Positions 52,681 to 61,509 of a stretch of DNA of 64,000 nt are shown here, piece by piece; the stretch's first letter is position 1; the number at the start of each line of letters is the position of its first letter. Made by a program: the position numbers and the translations under genes. The DNA is taken from positions 1 to 64,000 of the forward strand of contig NZ_QNQP01000002.1 of assembly GCF_003316635.1 (NCBI RefSeq). The letters run 5' to 3'. The DNA comes from Roseovarius dicentrarchi (GTDB taxonomy: Bacteria; Pseudomonadota; Alphaproteobacteria; Rhodobacterales; Rhodobacteraceae). The notes beneath the pieces were generated by a model. The model did not search any database, was not told the DNA's origin, and saw nothing but the letters and a program-made list of their open reading frames with translations.

Positions 52681-53589
52681 TTATCGCGGCAGCAAATCAT
52701 CCTCGCCAATCTGGGTCGCCAGCCAGTTGCGGAATTTGGTCAGCGCGCCATCGCCGGTCTTGATGTCCGGCCAAACCAGGTGATAGGCGCCGGGGCTGGG
52801 CGTTGGCTGGCCCCACGCGACCGCCAAACGGCCCGCCGCGATGTCGCCTGACGCCAGATATTCCGGCAGCAGCGCCACGCCCAGCCCATGCAGCGCGGCC
52901 TGCGTGATGGTTGAAAACTGGTCATAGATCGTGCCGGTGACTCGGCCTGCCTCCACCCCTTGGGCCGCGAACCATGCGCGCCACGCCTCGGGCCGGGTTT
53001 CGATATGCATCAAGGGCATGTCCAGCAGGCTGGCGGCGGTCGCGGGCGGCCTTTCCGCAATCAGCGATGGCGCGCAGACCGCAATCACCGCCTCGCCGCG
53101 CAGACGCATGGACTGCGTTCCCGGCCAATCCGCGTCCCCGAAATGTATCGCTGCATCAAAGGGTTCCATTGCGAAGTTGAACGGTTTGATCCGCGTTGAC
53201 AGGTTCAGAGTCACCTCTGGATGGCTGCGCGCAAAATCCGGCAGGCGCGGCACCAGCCAGCGCATCCCGAAGGTCGGCAAAATCGCCAGATTAAGCGCGC
53301 CCCCCGATGGGTTTACCGTCAGTTTCAGCGATGCCTGCGCTATCTGGTTGAGCGCCGCGCGCACCTCGGCCGCGTATTGCACCGCGTCCGGGGTCAGCGA
53401 AATGCGGCGGCCGTCGCGCACAATCACCGTGACGCCCAGCTGCTCCTCCAGCGCCTGGATCTGGCGGCTGACCGCGCTTTGCGTCAGGGTCAGCGCGTCG
53501 GCGGCGGCGGTTGCGCTGCCCAGCCGGTCCAGCGCCTCCAGCGCGCGCAGGCTGGCGATGGAGGGCAGAAATCTGCGGGGCAGGGCCAT
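52681..53589 (-). CDS. LysR-family regulator (GcvA-like), possible regulator of gcdH
   Basis: 302 aa. Winged HTH at about 10-70 (SIASLRALEALDRLG, LTLTQSAVSRQIQALEEQLG); effector domain from 92 (LNLAILPTFGMRWLVPRLPDF), of the GcvA/AmpR type. Divergent from the glutaryl-CoA dehydrogenase gene with a 107-base spacer, the arrangement known for gcdR-gcdH in other proteobacteria. Thus it likely activates gcdH in response to glutarate or glutaryl-CoA. Confidence 0.92.
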   Translation of the reverse strand: MALPRRFLPSIASLRALEALDRLGSATAAADALTLTQSAVSRQIQALEEQLGVTVIVRDGRRISLTPDAVQYAAEVRAALNQIAQASLKLTVNPSGGALNLAILPTFGMRWLVPRLPDFARSHPEVTLNLSTRIKPFNFAMEPFDAAIHFGDADWPGTQSMRLRGEAVIAVCAPSLIAERPPATAASLLDMPLMHIETRPEAWRAWFAAQGVEAGRVTGTIYDQFSTITQAALHGLGVALLPEYLASGDIAAGRLAVAWGQPTPSPGAYHLVWPDIKTGDGALTKFRNWLATQIGEDDLLPR

Positions 53590-53696
53590 CTATTCCATTT
53601 CCTCATGGGTTTTCGCAAAAGACTTGGTATTCTTCTGGGGTCAAACGCCTTATATGACAAGCAGAACACATGATAAACTCATGGAAAGGGAACATG

Positions 53697-54920
53697 ATGA
53701 GCCTCGACGCCCCCACACTCAAAGCCAAAGACGCCCCCGATCTGTCCGGTTTCGACTGGAAAGACCCCTTCCGCCTGGACGACCAGCTTCAGGAAGAAGA
53801 GCGGATGATCGCCGAAAGCGCCCGCACCTATGCGCAGGAAAAGCTGCAAACGCGGGTCATTCAGGATTACGCAAACGAGGCGGTCAGCCCCGAGCTGTTC
53901 CCCGAAATGGGTGAAATGGGCCTGCTGGGCACCACAATCCCCGAGGAATACGGCGGAATCGGCAGCGGCTATGTCAGCTACGGCCTTGTCGCGCGCGAGA
54001 TTGAGCGCGTCGACAGCGGCTATCGTTCGATGATGAGCGTGCAGTCGTCCTTGGTCATGTACCCGATCTATGCTTACGGCACCGAAGAGCAGCGCCAGAA
54101 ATATCTACCCAAGCTGGCCAAAGGCGAGCTGATCGGCTGTTTTGGCCTGACCGAACCCGATGCCGGCAGCGATCCGGCGGGCATGAAAACCCGCGCCGAA
54201 AAGATCGACGGCGGCTACCGCCTGACCGGCGCGAAGATGTGGATTTCCAACAGCCCGATCGCGGATGTATTCATCGTCTGGGCCAAATCGGACGCGCATG
54301 AGGGCAAGATTCGCGGGTTCATTCTGGAAAAAGGCATGGACGGGCTGAGCGCGCCTAAAATTGCCGGCAAGCAATCCCTGCGCGCCTCGGTCACAGGCGA
54401 GATTGTGATGAAAGGTGTCGAGGTCGGCGAGGATGCGCTCTTGCCGAATGTCGAAGGGCTGAAGGGTCCGTTTGGCTGCCTGAACCGCGCCCGCTATGGC
54501 ATTGCGTGGGGCGTGATGGGCGCCGCCGAATTCTGCTGGCATGGTGCATTGCAATACGGCCTTGACCGCCACCAGTTCCGCAAGCCGATTGCGCAAACGC
54601 AGCTGTTTCAGCTGAAACTGGCGAATATGCAGACCGAAATCACGCTGGGCCTGCAAGCCGCGCTGCGTGTCGGCCGCCTGATGGACGAGGCGAACGCCGC
54701 GCCCGAAATGATCAGCATGATCAAGCGCAACAACTGCGGCAAGGCGCTGGATATCGCGCGCATGTCCCGCGATATGCATGGCGGCAACGGTATTTCCGAG
54801 GAATATCACGTCATTCGCCACATGGTGAACCTTGAGACCGTCAACACATATGAGGGCACGCATGACGTCCACGCGCTGATCCTGGGCCGTGCGCAAACAG
54901 GCCTGCAAGCGTTTTTCTGA
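53697..54920 (+). CDS. Acyl-CoA dehydrogenase, probably glutaryl-CoA dehydrogenase
   Basis: 407-aa FAD enzyme. Acyl-CoA dehydrogenase patterns: [32 protein letters not shown], and [17 protein letters not shown], where the Glu of the YEG motif is the catalytic base. The [24 protein letters not shown] start is typical of GcdH, which oxidises and decarboxylates glutaryl-CoA in lysine/tryptophan degradation. ATG 53697 is 6 bases after GGAAAGGG; ATG 53670 and 53694 are in frame. Confidence 0.93.
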   Translation: MSLDAPTLKAKDAPDLSGFDWKDPFRLDDQLQEEERMIAESARTYAQEKLQTRVIQDYANEAVSPELFPEMGEMGLLGTTIPEEYGGIGSGYVSYGLVAREIERVDSGYRSMMSVQSSLVMYPIYAYGTEEQRQKYLPKLAKGELIGCFGLTEPDAGSDPAGMKTRAEKIDGGYRLTGAKMWISNSPIADVFIVWAKSDAHEGKIRGFILEKGMDGLSAPKIAGKQSLRASVTGEIVMKGVEVGEDALLPNVEGLKGPFGCLNRARYGIAWGVMGAAEFCWHGALQYGLDRHQFRKPIAQTQLFQLKLANMQTEITLGLQAALRVGRLMDEANAAPEMISMIKRNNCGKALDIARMSRDMHGGNGISEEYHVIRHMVNLETVNTYEGTHDVHALILGRAQTGLQAFF

Positions 54921-54945
54921 TCGCGATCCAAGACCGAGTAGTGAG

Positions 54946-54976
54946 CGCGGGCAGGTCAATCCTGCCCGCGTTTTTT
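54946..54976 (+). terminator. Rho-independent terminator after glutaryl-CoA dehydrogenase
   Basis: Perfect 10-bp stem CGCGGGCAGG (54946-54955)/CCTGCCCGCG (54961-54970), loop TCAAT, followed by six T. Confidence 0.93.
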
Positions 54977-55090
54977 GTGTGAATGCGTAATGAAAACACC
55001 AACCGCAGCCCTTGGAATCTGCGATCAATTCGTTCAATGCTGGCGCCACTGAATCCAAAAGACACGGGCCAGACCGGAGAGGGCGCTGAC

Positions 55091-56197
55091 ATGACTGAAA
55101 CGGCTGATATTATCGTCATTGGCGGCGGCATCGCGGGCATTTCCGCCGCGGCTGAATTGTCGGCTGACGCGCGCGTTCTGGTGCTGGAGGGCGAAAGCCA
55201 GACGGGCTATCACTCAACCGGACGATCGGCCGCCGTTTATATCCGCAACTATGGCAATTCCGTTCTGCGTGCGATCAACGCGCTGTCCGAACCGACGCTG
55301 ACACAGCCTGATGGCATCAGTGATCACAGCCTTCTGTCGCCGCGCGGCGAGCTGTTGTTGGCCTCCGAGGATGAGCTGCCCCAGCTGGAGGCCTACGCCG
55401 CCGGCGCGACTGGCCTGGAGGACATGACCGGCGCCGATTGTGCAAAAATGGTGCCAATCCTGCGCCTGGAGCGCATTGCCGGCGCCCTCTATGAAAGCAG
55501 CGCGCAAAGCATTGACGTGGACCGGATGCTTCAGGGCTACGCCCGCCTGCTCAGGTCGCGCGGTGGCAAGATTGTGACCGGCGCGCGCGTCTCCACCATT
55601 TCCCGCCGCGAGGGTGTCTGGCAGGTGGAAACAGGCGCCGGGGTGTTTGCGGCGCCGACACTTATCAATGCTGGCGGCGCTTGGGCTGATGAAATCGCAT
55701 CCCTCGCCGGGGTCGGACGCGTTGGGTTGCAGCCAATGCGCCGCTCGGCCGCGCTTTTGCGACTGCCGGATGAATATGACGTCGAAAGCTGGCCGCTTTT
55801 CGCAACCGTGGCCGAAACCTGGTACGCCAAGCCGGACGCGGGCAGGCTGATGGTGTCGCCCGCGGACGAGGATCCGGTCGATCCGCATGACGCATGGCCA
55901 GATGACATGGTTTTGGCCGAAGGGCTGGACCGGTATGAGCAAGCCGTGACTGTGCCGGTGACGCGGGTTGAAAACAGTTGGGCCGGGCTGCGCACTTTTG
56001 CGCCCGATCGCACCCCGGTTGTCGGCTTTGCCCCGGATGCTGACGGATTTTTCTGGTTGGCCGGGCAGGGTGGTTATGGTGTTCAGACGGCGCCCGCGCT
56101 TGCCCAAACCGTCGCCGCGCTAATCGGCTCCCGTAGTCCCGACCTGCCCGAGGCGGTACTGACCGCCATGGCACCGGGTCGGTTTGCGGGTAAGTGA
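55091..56197 (+). CDS. FAD-dependent amine/D-amino-acid oxidoreductase (DadA/DAO fold)
   Basis: 368 aa. FAD-binding IIVIGGGIAGISAAAEL at the N-terminus, HSTGRSAA as in sarcosine/D-amino-acid oxidases, and FAPDRTPVVGFAPDADGFFWLAGQGGYGVQTAPAL at the C-terminus, the DAO-family flavin clasp (motif here given with its two Gly-rich parts). Oxidises an amine to an imine. RidA follows 43 bases later, fitting an imine-producing role. Start 55091 follows GGAGAGGG. Substrate unknown. Confidence 0.88.
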   Translation: MTETADIIVIGGGIAGISAAAELSADARVLVLEGESQTGYHSTGRSAAVYIRNYGNSVLRAINALSEPTLTQPDGISDHSLLSPRGELLLASEDELPQLEAYAAGATGLEDMTGADCAKMVPILRLERIAGALYESSAQSIDVDRMLQGYARLLRSRGGKIVTGARVSTISRREGVWQVETGAGVFAAPTLINAGGAWADEIASLAGVGRVGLQPMRRSAALLRLPDEYDVESWPLFATVAETWYAKPDAGRLMVSPADEDPVDPHDAWPDDMVLAEGLDRYEQAVTVPVTRVENSWAGLRTFAPDRTPVVGFAPDADGFFWLAGQGGYGVQTAPALAQTVAALIGSRSPDLPEAVLTAMAPGRFAGK

Positions 56198-56239
56198 GAC
56201 TTTATAGACTGCGTTTTTAAACCCTTGGGAGACCGCAAA

Positions 56240-56590
56240 ATGGATGACATTACACGTGACCACACTGGCCCGCGCATGAGCCAGATCGTCAAGCATAACG
56301 GGACGATTTATCTGGCGGGCCAGGTCGGCAATGCCGGTGACAGCGTCACCGAGCAGACCAAGACCTGCCTTGCCAATATCGACAAACTGCTGGCGGAGGC
56401 GGGATCGGACAAGACGCGTATCTTGCAGACCGTTATCTGGATGGCCGATATGAAGGATTTCGCCGAAATGAACGCGGTTTGGGATGCGTGGGTGCCTGCG
56501 GGCCACACGCCCGCCCGCGCCGCAGGCGAATCCAAACTGGCAACGCCCGAATACCTGGTCGAATTCATCGTCGTCGCGGCTGAGAAGTAA
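56240..56590 (+). CDS. RidA-family reactive imine deaminase
   Basis: 116-aa YjgF/YER057c/UK114 protein. IYLAGQVGNAGDSVTEQT and IWMADMKDFAEMNAVWDAWV are typical; the catalytic-type Arg is in HTPARAAGESKLATPEYLVEF. RidA enzymes hydrolyse enamine/imine intermediates, here probably those released by the preceding oxidase. GGGAG precedes ATG 56240. Confidence 0.93.
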   Translation: MDDITRDHTGPRMSQIVKHNGTIYLAGQVGNAGDSVTEQTKTCLANIDKLLAEAGSDKTRILQTVIWMADMKDFAEMNAVWDAWVPAGHTPARAAGESKLATPEYLVEFIVVAAEK

Positions 56591-56617
56591 GCCAGCCATC
56601 TGCGTGCGTTGCGCCAC

Positions 56618-56662
56618 ACTGTTTTGAAACAGTCTCTGCCAAGCTATGTTTTGGCAGAGACT
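56618..56662. repeat. Nested inverted repeats between convergent genes
   Basis: ACTGTTTTGAAACAGT (56618-56633) is a palindrome with a 2-base centre. It overlaps a perfect 12-bp stem: AGTCTCTGCCAA (56631-56642) with TTGGCAGAGACT (56651-56662), 8-base loop. They lie between the ridA and the GGDEF-like gene, which converge. No T tract follows, so a simple intrinsic terminator is not clear; the two stems share three bases and exclude each other. Confidence 0.7.
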
Positions 56663-56782
56663 ATCGAAATAAATTTGAAATTCATCCAAGGGTTTTTCAA
56701 TAGCCTCCGATACCTCAGCAAAAACGCTTGGACCTATTCCAGACCAGCGCAGCGATTGTGGTCCGTAGGCGCCGGAGAGAAC

Positions 56783-57946
56783 CTATTTCATCGCCCAAAG
56801 AACGCGCGCCGTGTCAAACAGGCCGTTGTGACGCCCGTTGTTGTCCGACACATCGCCGTCTTGTCGCCGCTTCTTCGCCCATACGGATTTCTTTGACGGG
56901 CCTTTAATTGGCGCGCCGGATGGGCACATGGAAATGTGATGCAAAACCGATTCAAGCACCGTTGCGTTTGGGGTCTGAAAACTCTGCACGGTGATACCAA
57001 TCCGCAGCCGGACGTCTTTTTCCACTATATACGCCTTATCGTTTAACAAACGACGGATCTTTACCTCTGTGCCAGGCAGGTCCGCGATCTGATGGAAATT
57101 GAGGCCCATCAGGATCTGACCATCGACAGTGGCGCCGATAGGCAGCCCGGCCTTGTTCAGGTTATCCAGACGCACCCTGATCGCGCTGAGCAGGGATGCA
57201 TAACGCGCCGCTCCCAATTCATGCGCCAGGCTACGGCGGCCGGCGACACGAACCGCTACAACTCCCGCAATGCTGGTGTGAGCGTCGCCGTGCGAGAGTG
57301 CGATTGCATCGCGCGAGAAGGTTTCAAAGCCCGTCAGTCCGCTTATCGGGTCCTGCCTGCGCTCGGCGGCGTGGCGGCGTTCGACAAGGGCCCGAAAACG
57401 CTCATGCTCCAAAAAGGTGGCGGCAACGGGAATGGACAGCAGGTTCAGCACCGCCATGGGAAGGGCGAGCGTTGACAGGAATGCGACACACAGATCCCAA
57501 GGCATGAGAAGCGCTGTTGTCAGATGAAAGCTGGTTACAAGGCCCAAGACAATCATGCTGACTATTCCGCGGCGCGATTGGCGCAGTGTCCAGTGGTTCC
57601 ACAAGAATCCGGCAAGGAAGGAAACCAGCATCCCGGCCAGCCCCGATGCCATGCCGACGCCGCCGATATAGCCACGCATGGATGCGGCCATGACCAGACA
57701 TATCAACGCGGCGCGCCACCCCAGAAATGCGCCGGCAAGTGCCACAGACACATTGCGCATATCGATGATAACACCGGGTGCCATTTCCAGCGGAGCATTC
57801 ATTTGAATCATCGCCACAAGGCCGAAGGAGAAGCCCAGTATTATCTGCGCGCGCGCCTCCGGCATATGCGATCTGATCAATCCAAATAATGATGCCAGCA
57901 TGACAACAATGGCGAGAGAGCCAATCACTTCGGGTAACAGCAGCAT
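56783..57946 (-). CDS. LytS-like membrane protein with a degenerate GGDEF domain
   Basis: 387 aa. Residues 1-200 have five or six membrane segments resembling the 5TMR-LYT sensor region (PGVIIDMRNVSVALAGAFLG). A GGDEF-type fold follows (DPISGLTGFETFSRDA). The catalytic GGDEF is replaced by TVDGQ in GATVDGQILMGL, so diguanylate cyclase activity is probably lost, and no I-site is seen. It may bind c-di-GMP or act by dimerisation. C-terminal residues after 350 are basic. Monocistronic. Confidence 0.75.
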   Translation of the reverse strand: MLLLPEVIGSLAIVVMLASLFGLIRSHMPEARAQIILGFSFGLVAMIQMNAPLEMAPGVIIDMRNVSVALAGAFLGWRAALICLVMAASMRGYIGGVGMASGLAGMLVSFLAGFLWNHWTLRQSRRGIVSMIVLGLVTSFHLTTALLMPWDLCVAFLSTLALPMAVLNLLSIPVAATFLEHERFRALVERRHAAERRQDPISGLTGFETFSRDAIALSHGDAHTSIAGVVAVRVAGRRSLAHELGAARYASLLSAIRVRLDNLNKAGLPIGATVDGQILMGLNFHQIADLPGTEVKIRRLLNDKAYIVEKDVRLRIGITVQSFQTPNATVLESVLHHISMCPSGAPIKGPSKKSVWAKKRRQDGDVSDNNGRHNGLFDTARVLWAMK

Positions 57947-58085
57947 ATCAAATTCCCCACTCTTCGAGGGATATGAGTAATGCGCAATGTATAACGAGGA
58001 CTTAACGAGCGTCTAAAAGCGCCCGCAGCGCGCTGGAAACTGCGTAAACATTATGTTTGTTTTGACGACAAATCCGCCAGAACGC

Positions 58086-58112
58086 AAAAACGTCCCGAAA
58101 TCGTCCGGGACG
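58086..58112 (-). terminator. Rho-independent terminator of the CHAP gene
   Basis: On the minus strand CGTCCCG and CGGGACG (58106-58112 and 58091-58097) pair over an 8-base loop, followed by TTTTT. 45 bases after the CHAP stop. Confidence 0.85.
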
Positions 58113-58157
58113 CGCGATAGCTAGTATAACGATATATTTGACCGCGTGGCAGCAGCC

Positions 58158-58712
58158 CTACGCTGCGGGTTTGGGCGGAAGGATAAAGCCGTTCACGGGG
58201 TACACGCTGCCAAACGAATCGGGGTTCGTCTCCAGCCGCACGGCGGACCAGTCACCGGCCTCCGATACGTCAATCACGGCCATATCCTGGCTGACCTGAT
58301 CCCGGTGCCAATTCGCGTGATCGATCAAAATCCGGTTCGGGGCCAATACCTTGGACACAACTGCAACATGGCCCATCGGCATTGATTTGGTTGCGCGGAA
58401 AGACATCACAGCACCGACCGCAGGAGCCGAGGACTGTTCAAAACTGCCCGCGGCCTTGTTCCACCATGTATGTGCGTTTCCGCGGATGTTGATACCGCTG
58501 ACGTTGCGGGCAAAGGGGACGCACCAGACGCGTTTGCCGCTGGCGCGCAGATCGGCGGCCTCGCGCAGGGCCAACGCCTCGCGCGCGGGGTCGATGCTGA
58601 ACTGGCTGGATGTTTCGGTCTGTTGGGGTGCGCGGGCGCAGGCGCCAAGGCTGATTGCGGCGACACAGATAAGCGGCGCAAGACGCCAGAAGCGGTTGGA
58701 ATGGATGGTCAT
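58158..58712 (-). CDS. CHAP-domain lipoprotein
   Basis: 184 aa. Lipoprotein signal with lipobox LGAC (Cys about 25). CHAP peptidase pattern: VWCVPFARNVSGI with catalytic-type Cys, GNAHTWWNKA, VGAVMSFR and MGHVAVVSKV with the His, then an N-W pair (DHANWHR). Probably a periplasmic or outer-membrane murein amidase or endopeptidase. Monocistronic. Confidence 0.88.
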   Translation of the reverse strand: MTIHSNRFWRLAPLICVAAISLGACARAPQQTETSSQFSIDPAREALALREAADLRASGKRVWCVPFARNVSGINIRGNAHTWWNKAAGSFEQSSAPAVGAVMSFRATKSMPMGHVAVVSKVLAPNRILIDHANWHRDQVSQDMAVIDVSEAGDWSAVRLETNPDSFGSVYPVNGFILPPKPAA

Positions 58713-58878
58713 CGTGCCCTCGAACTTGTTTCTGCCTGCGACGCTCTTCCGGCGTTCGGGGATGTGTTTGCTACAATTTTCCGATAATTCGAAGGCGCTA
58801 GATTCCGCGTGGCAAAAAACCGCTCAATTCGGCGTGAGCAGACGGATGATCGCCGGTGTTGCAAATATGCATAGACGC

Positions 58879-58903
58879 AAAAAGCCCCGCAAACTGCGGG
58901 GCT
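58879..58903 (-). terminator. Rho-independent terminator of the folate methyl-transfer operon
   Basis: AGCCCCGC (58883-58890) and GCGGGGCT (58896-58903), loop AAACT, with TTTTT on the minus strand. Perfect 8-bp stem, 22 bases beyond the stop of the methyltransferase gene. Confidence 0.93.
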
Positions 58904-58925
58904 TCAGCATTGAATAGACAGGGAT

Positions 58926-59984
58926 TTATCGGCGTTTGCGCCCGCCGACGCGGCCCGCGCGACCGCGGCCTTCTTCGCCCACCTTGGGCGCGCTTTTGTT
59001 GAAGCGGATCCACTCGCTGCCATGCGGGTCGTTGTTGGTCAGGAAATTGGCCGCGCGAATCGCCTCCATTTCGCTGCCTGATTTCGGCAATGTGCTGCCA
59101 AGTCCGAAAAGCTGGCAAAACGTCTCGTCATCCATGTCCTCGGGAATTTCGAGGCCGGTCGCGGCGACTTCGGCGCGCTTGGCTGCGATTTTCGATGGCG
59201 GGACGGGCAGCGCGACCGGGTTCATGATGGCCGAGGTCATGCCCGCGCCCATTGCCATGGGCAGAAAGGCGTTGTTGATGCCGTGCCGGTTGGGCAAGCC
59301 AAAGCTGATGTTGGACGCGCCGCAGGTGGTGTTCACGCCCAGTTCCTCGCGCAGGCGGCGGACAAGTGCGAACACCTGCAATCCGGCGGTGCCCATCGCG
59401 CCAATCGGCATGACCAGCGGGTCCACCACGATGTCATGCGCGGGAATGCCGAAATCGGCGGCGCGCTGGACGATCTTTTTGGCGACCTCGAACCGGACAT
59501 CGGGATCTTCGGAAATGCCGGTATCGTCATTGGAAATGGCGACAACCGGCACGTTGTATTTCTTGACCAGCGGCAGCACGAATTCCAGACGCTCCTCCTC
59601 CCCGGTGACGGAGTTCAGCAGGGGGCGCCCTTCACATGCCTTCAGCCCCGCCTCAAGCGCCGCCGGAACCGAGCTGTCGATGCATAGCGGCAGATCGACA
59701 AGCCCCTGAACCATCTCGACAATTTTGGTCATCAAAGGTGGTTCGGTTTCATTCGGGTTGGGGTTTGAGTTGTACACGACGCCCGCGTTGATATCCAGAA
59801 CGGTGGCACCGGCATTGGCCTGCGCCACGGCGTCCTTCTGAACGGTAGAGAAATCCCCGGCCTCCAGCTGGGCGGCGAGTTGTTTGCGGCCGGTGGGGTT
59901 GATGCGCTCGCCGATGACGCAAAAGGGTTCGTCAAATCCAATGATGGCGGTTTTTGTTTTGCTCTCGACGATCGTGCGGGTCAT
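58926..59984 (-). CDS. Methyltetrahydrofolate:cobalamin methyltransferase (pterin-binding)
   Basis: 352-aa pterin-binding protein like the folate module of cobalamin-dependent methionine synthase. VIGERINPTGRKQL, VLDINAGVVYNSNPNPNE, PLCIDSSVPAALEAGL, VAISNDDTGI and DPLVMPIGA, CGASNISFGLPNR are characteristic. The basic tail (last 15 residues: GRGRAGRVGGRKRR) is unusual. No homocysteine or B12-binding part is fused, so it works with separate proteins, consistent with split MetH systems in Rhodobacteraceae. The substrate could also be another methyl donor. Confidence 0.9.
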   Translation of the reverse strand: MTRTIVESKTKTAIIGFDEPFCVIGERINPTGRKQLAAQLEAGDFSTVQKDAVAQANAGATVLDINAGVVYNSNPNPNETEPPLMTKIVEMVQGLVDLPLCIDSSVPAALEAGLKACEGRPLLNSVTGEEERLEFVLPLVKKYNVPVVAISNDDTGISEDPDVRFEVAKKIVQRAADFGIPAHDIVVDPLVMPIGAMGTAGLQVFALVRRLREELGVNTTCGASNISFGLPNRHGINNAFLPMAMGAGMTSAIMNPVALPVPPSKIAAKRAEVAATGLEIPEDMDDETFCQLFGLGSTLPKSGSEMEAIRAANFLTNNDPHGSEWIRFNKSAPKVGEEGRGRAGRVGGRKRR

Positions 59985-60005
59985 GTGTGTTCCTTGGATA
60001 CAGGT

Positions 60006-60935
60006 TTATTGGGCCGACGCAGGCACGCCAGAGGCGCCGGCATTCTGGATCGCCCATGTCGCATTGGCCTTGATCCCGCCAAGCGGGAAAAAATGCACAT
60101 TGGTGACGTTGAAATCAGGGTTTGCTGCCTTGTGCGCGGCCAGGTCGGCGATCACCTCCGTCGGCTCGTAGGGCAACAGCAGCTTGGTCACGTCCATTGC
60201 GCGTTTTTGCAGCACCTTGAGCGATGGGCCGACGCCGCATGCGATGGCGAATTTGATCAGGGTCTGAAGCTTGGCCGGGCCGGCGATGCCGATATGGATG
60301 GGCAGGTCGATCCCCGCCGCCTTCAGGCTGTCGGCCCATGCGATGATGGGCGCTGCATCGAACGCGAATTGCGTGGCAAGCGCCATCTGCGCATCCGATG
60401 TTTCGGAAAACGCCTGTTTCCAGCGCAGCGCGGCGCTGACATTTTCGATGCCGCCGGTAGGGTCGATATCGCGGTTGCCCTCGGGGTGGCCCGCGACATG
60501 CAGACGTTTAAAGCCTGCCTTGCCGAATTCGCCCGATTCCAGCAAATCAATCGAGCTGTGGAAATCGCCGCAAGCCTGCGGGATGCCGCCCGCAAGGACC
60601 AGCGCCTGATCGACGCCTGCCTCGCCCTGATAGCGGGCGATCCAGTCGGCCAGCGTCGCGCGATCCTTGATGATCCGGGCCGGGAAATGCGGCATGGGGC
60701 GATAGCCCTGATCGGCCAGGCGGCGTGCGGTGGCCACCATATCCTCGATCGGGGTGCCTTCGATATGGGCGATATAGACGCGCGTTTCGGCGGGCAGCAG
60801 ATCGCGGAAATCGTCCACATTCTCGGCGGTGCGCGGCATCACCTCGATCGAGTAGTCCCGTAGCAGGGCCTCAACCGCTGCCGTCGGGGCATCTGGCACG
60901 ATGGCCGGGCGTTTTTTGAAGCTGAACAGTGACAT
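60006..60935 (-). CDS. Methylenetetrahydrofolate reductase (MetF-like)
   Basis: 309-aa TIM-barrel flavoprotein that reduces methylene-THF to methyl-THF, supplying the methyltransferase encoded after it. Conserved parts: VMPRTAENVDD, RVYIAHIEG, MPHFPARIIKDRATL, LVLAGGIPQACGDF, LHVAGHPEGNRDI and QMALATQFAFD. ATG 60935 has AAGGA nearby; ATG 60965 overlaps the upstream stop and is the alternative. 21 bases before the methyltransferase start. Confidence 0.92.
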   Translation of the reverse strand: MSLFSFKKRPAIVPDAPTAAVEALLRDYSIEVMPRTAENVDDFRDLLPAETRVYIAHIEGTPIEDMVATARRLADQGYRPMPHFPARIIKDRATLADWIARYQGEAGVDQALVLAGGIPQACGDFHSSIDLLESGEFGKAGFKRLHVAGHPEGNRDIDPTGGIENVSAALRWKQAFSETSDAQMALATQFAFDAAPIIAWADSLKAAGIDLPIHIGIAGPAKLQTLIKFAIACGVGPSLKVLQKRAMDVTKLLLPYEPTEVIADLAAHKAANPDFNVTNVHFFPLGGIKANATWAIQNAGASGVPASAQ

Positions 60936-60961
60936 CAATGCGTCCTTAATCCCGGTTGGGG

Positions 60962-61282
60962 TCATGCGGTGGGCACCGAAGGCGCAGGGTCGTGGCCGTC
61001 ATTTGCAATCAGCGCCTTCAGGCGCGCGCGGTCGTATTCACGGTCAAGCCTTTCGGCCTCGGCGGCGACGACATCGGCGGCCTCGCCCTCGACCGGGTAG
61101 GGCGGGGCCTTGCGCCATTCGGCCAGATAGGCGTCACTGCCCGCCGCACCGACCTTCATTGCGGCGCGGTCGATGGCCTGCTCAAACTTCTCGGGCAGCT
61201 GCTTTTTCGTGCCGCTGCGACCTTTGCCGACCATGACCTGCGCGGGAATATCGCGCCAATATACAATCGTTACGTCGACCAT
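60962..61282 (-). CDS. Virulence-factor-family small protein (PF13769-like)
   Basis: 106 aa, starting MVDVTIVYWRDIPAQVMVGKGR. This matches a family named 'virulence factor' for historical reasons; the role is not known to me. First gene of the methyl-THF operon, overlapping or nearly touching the metF-like start, so it probably serves one-carbon or methionine metabolism. GAGGGG precedes ATG 61282. Confidence 0.8.
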   Translation of the reverse strand: MVDVTIVYWRDIPAQVMVGKGRSGTKKQLPEKFEQAIDRAAMKVGAAGSDAYLAEWRKAPPYPVEGEAADVVAAEAERLDREYDRARLKALIANDGHDPAPSVPTA

Positions 61283-61401
61283 GATGATTCCCCTCTTGGA
61301 TCTGACCGGCTTGCCTGAACCCTTGTCTAAAGCACGCAGCCCCCGGCGCGGCGACTGTTTTCGACGCAACACACGCGCAGAGCGACGCCGCGATTGCCGT
61401 G

Positions 61402-61473
61402 GCCGGGTGAAAACCCGGCGAGCTGAAGCAAATCGAGCTATCTGTGCAGCCTTGCACGAACGGGGCGAAACCC
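61402..61473 (+). other. Run of three hairpins before the Ppx gene
   Basis: GCCGGGT-GAAA-ACCCGGC (61402-61419) with a GNRA-type loop, GTGCA-GCCT-TGCAC (61444-61457), and GGG-CGAAA-CCC type pairing (61462-61473). They sit in the 227-base spacer between divergent operons, within 110 bases of the Ppx/GppA start. Could be a leader RNA or small RNA; no known riboswitch was recognised. Confidence 0.4.
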
Positions 61474-61509
61474 ATATGTTAGGGACAACAAGAAATGGAG
61501 GGCGTTCCA

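Noticed and set aside
61283..61509. SAM, SAH or cobalamin riboswitch before the methyl-THF operon
   Set aside because: I looked for the conserved cores on the minus strand and did not find them; only plus-strand hairpins are clear.
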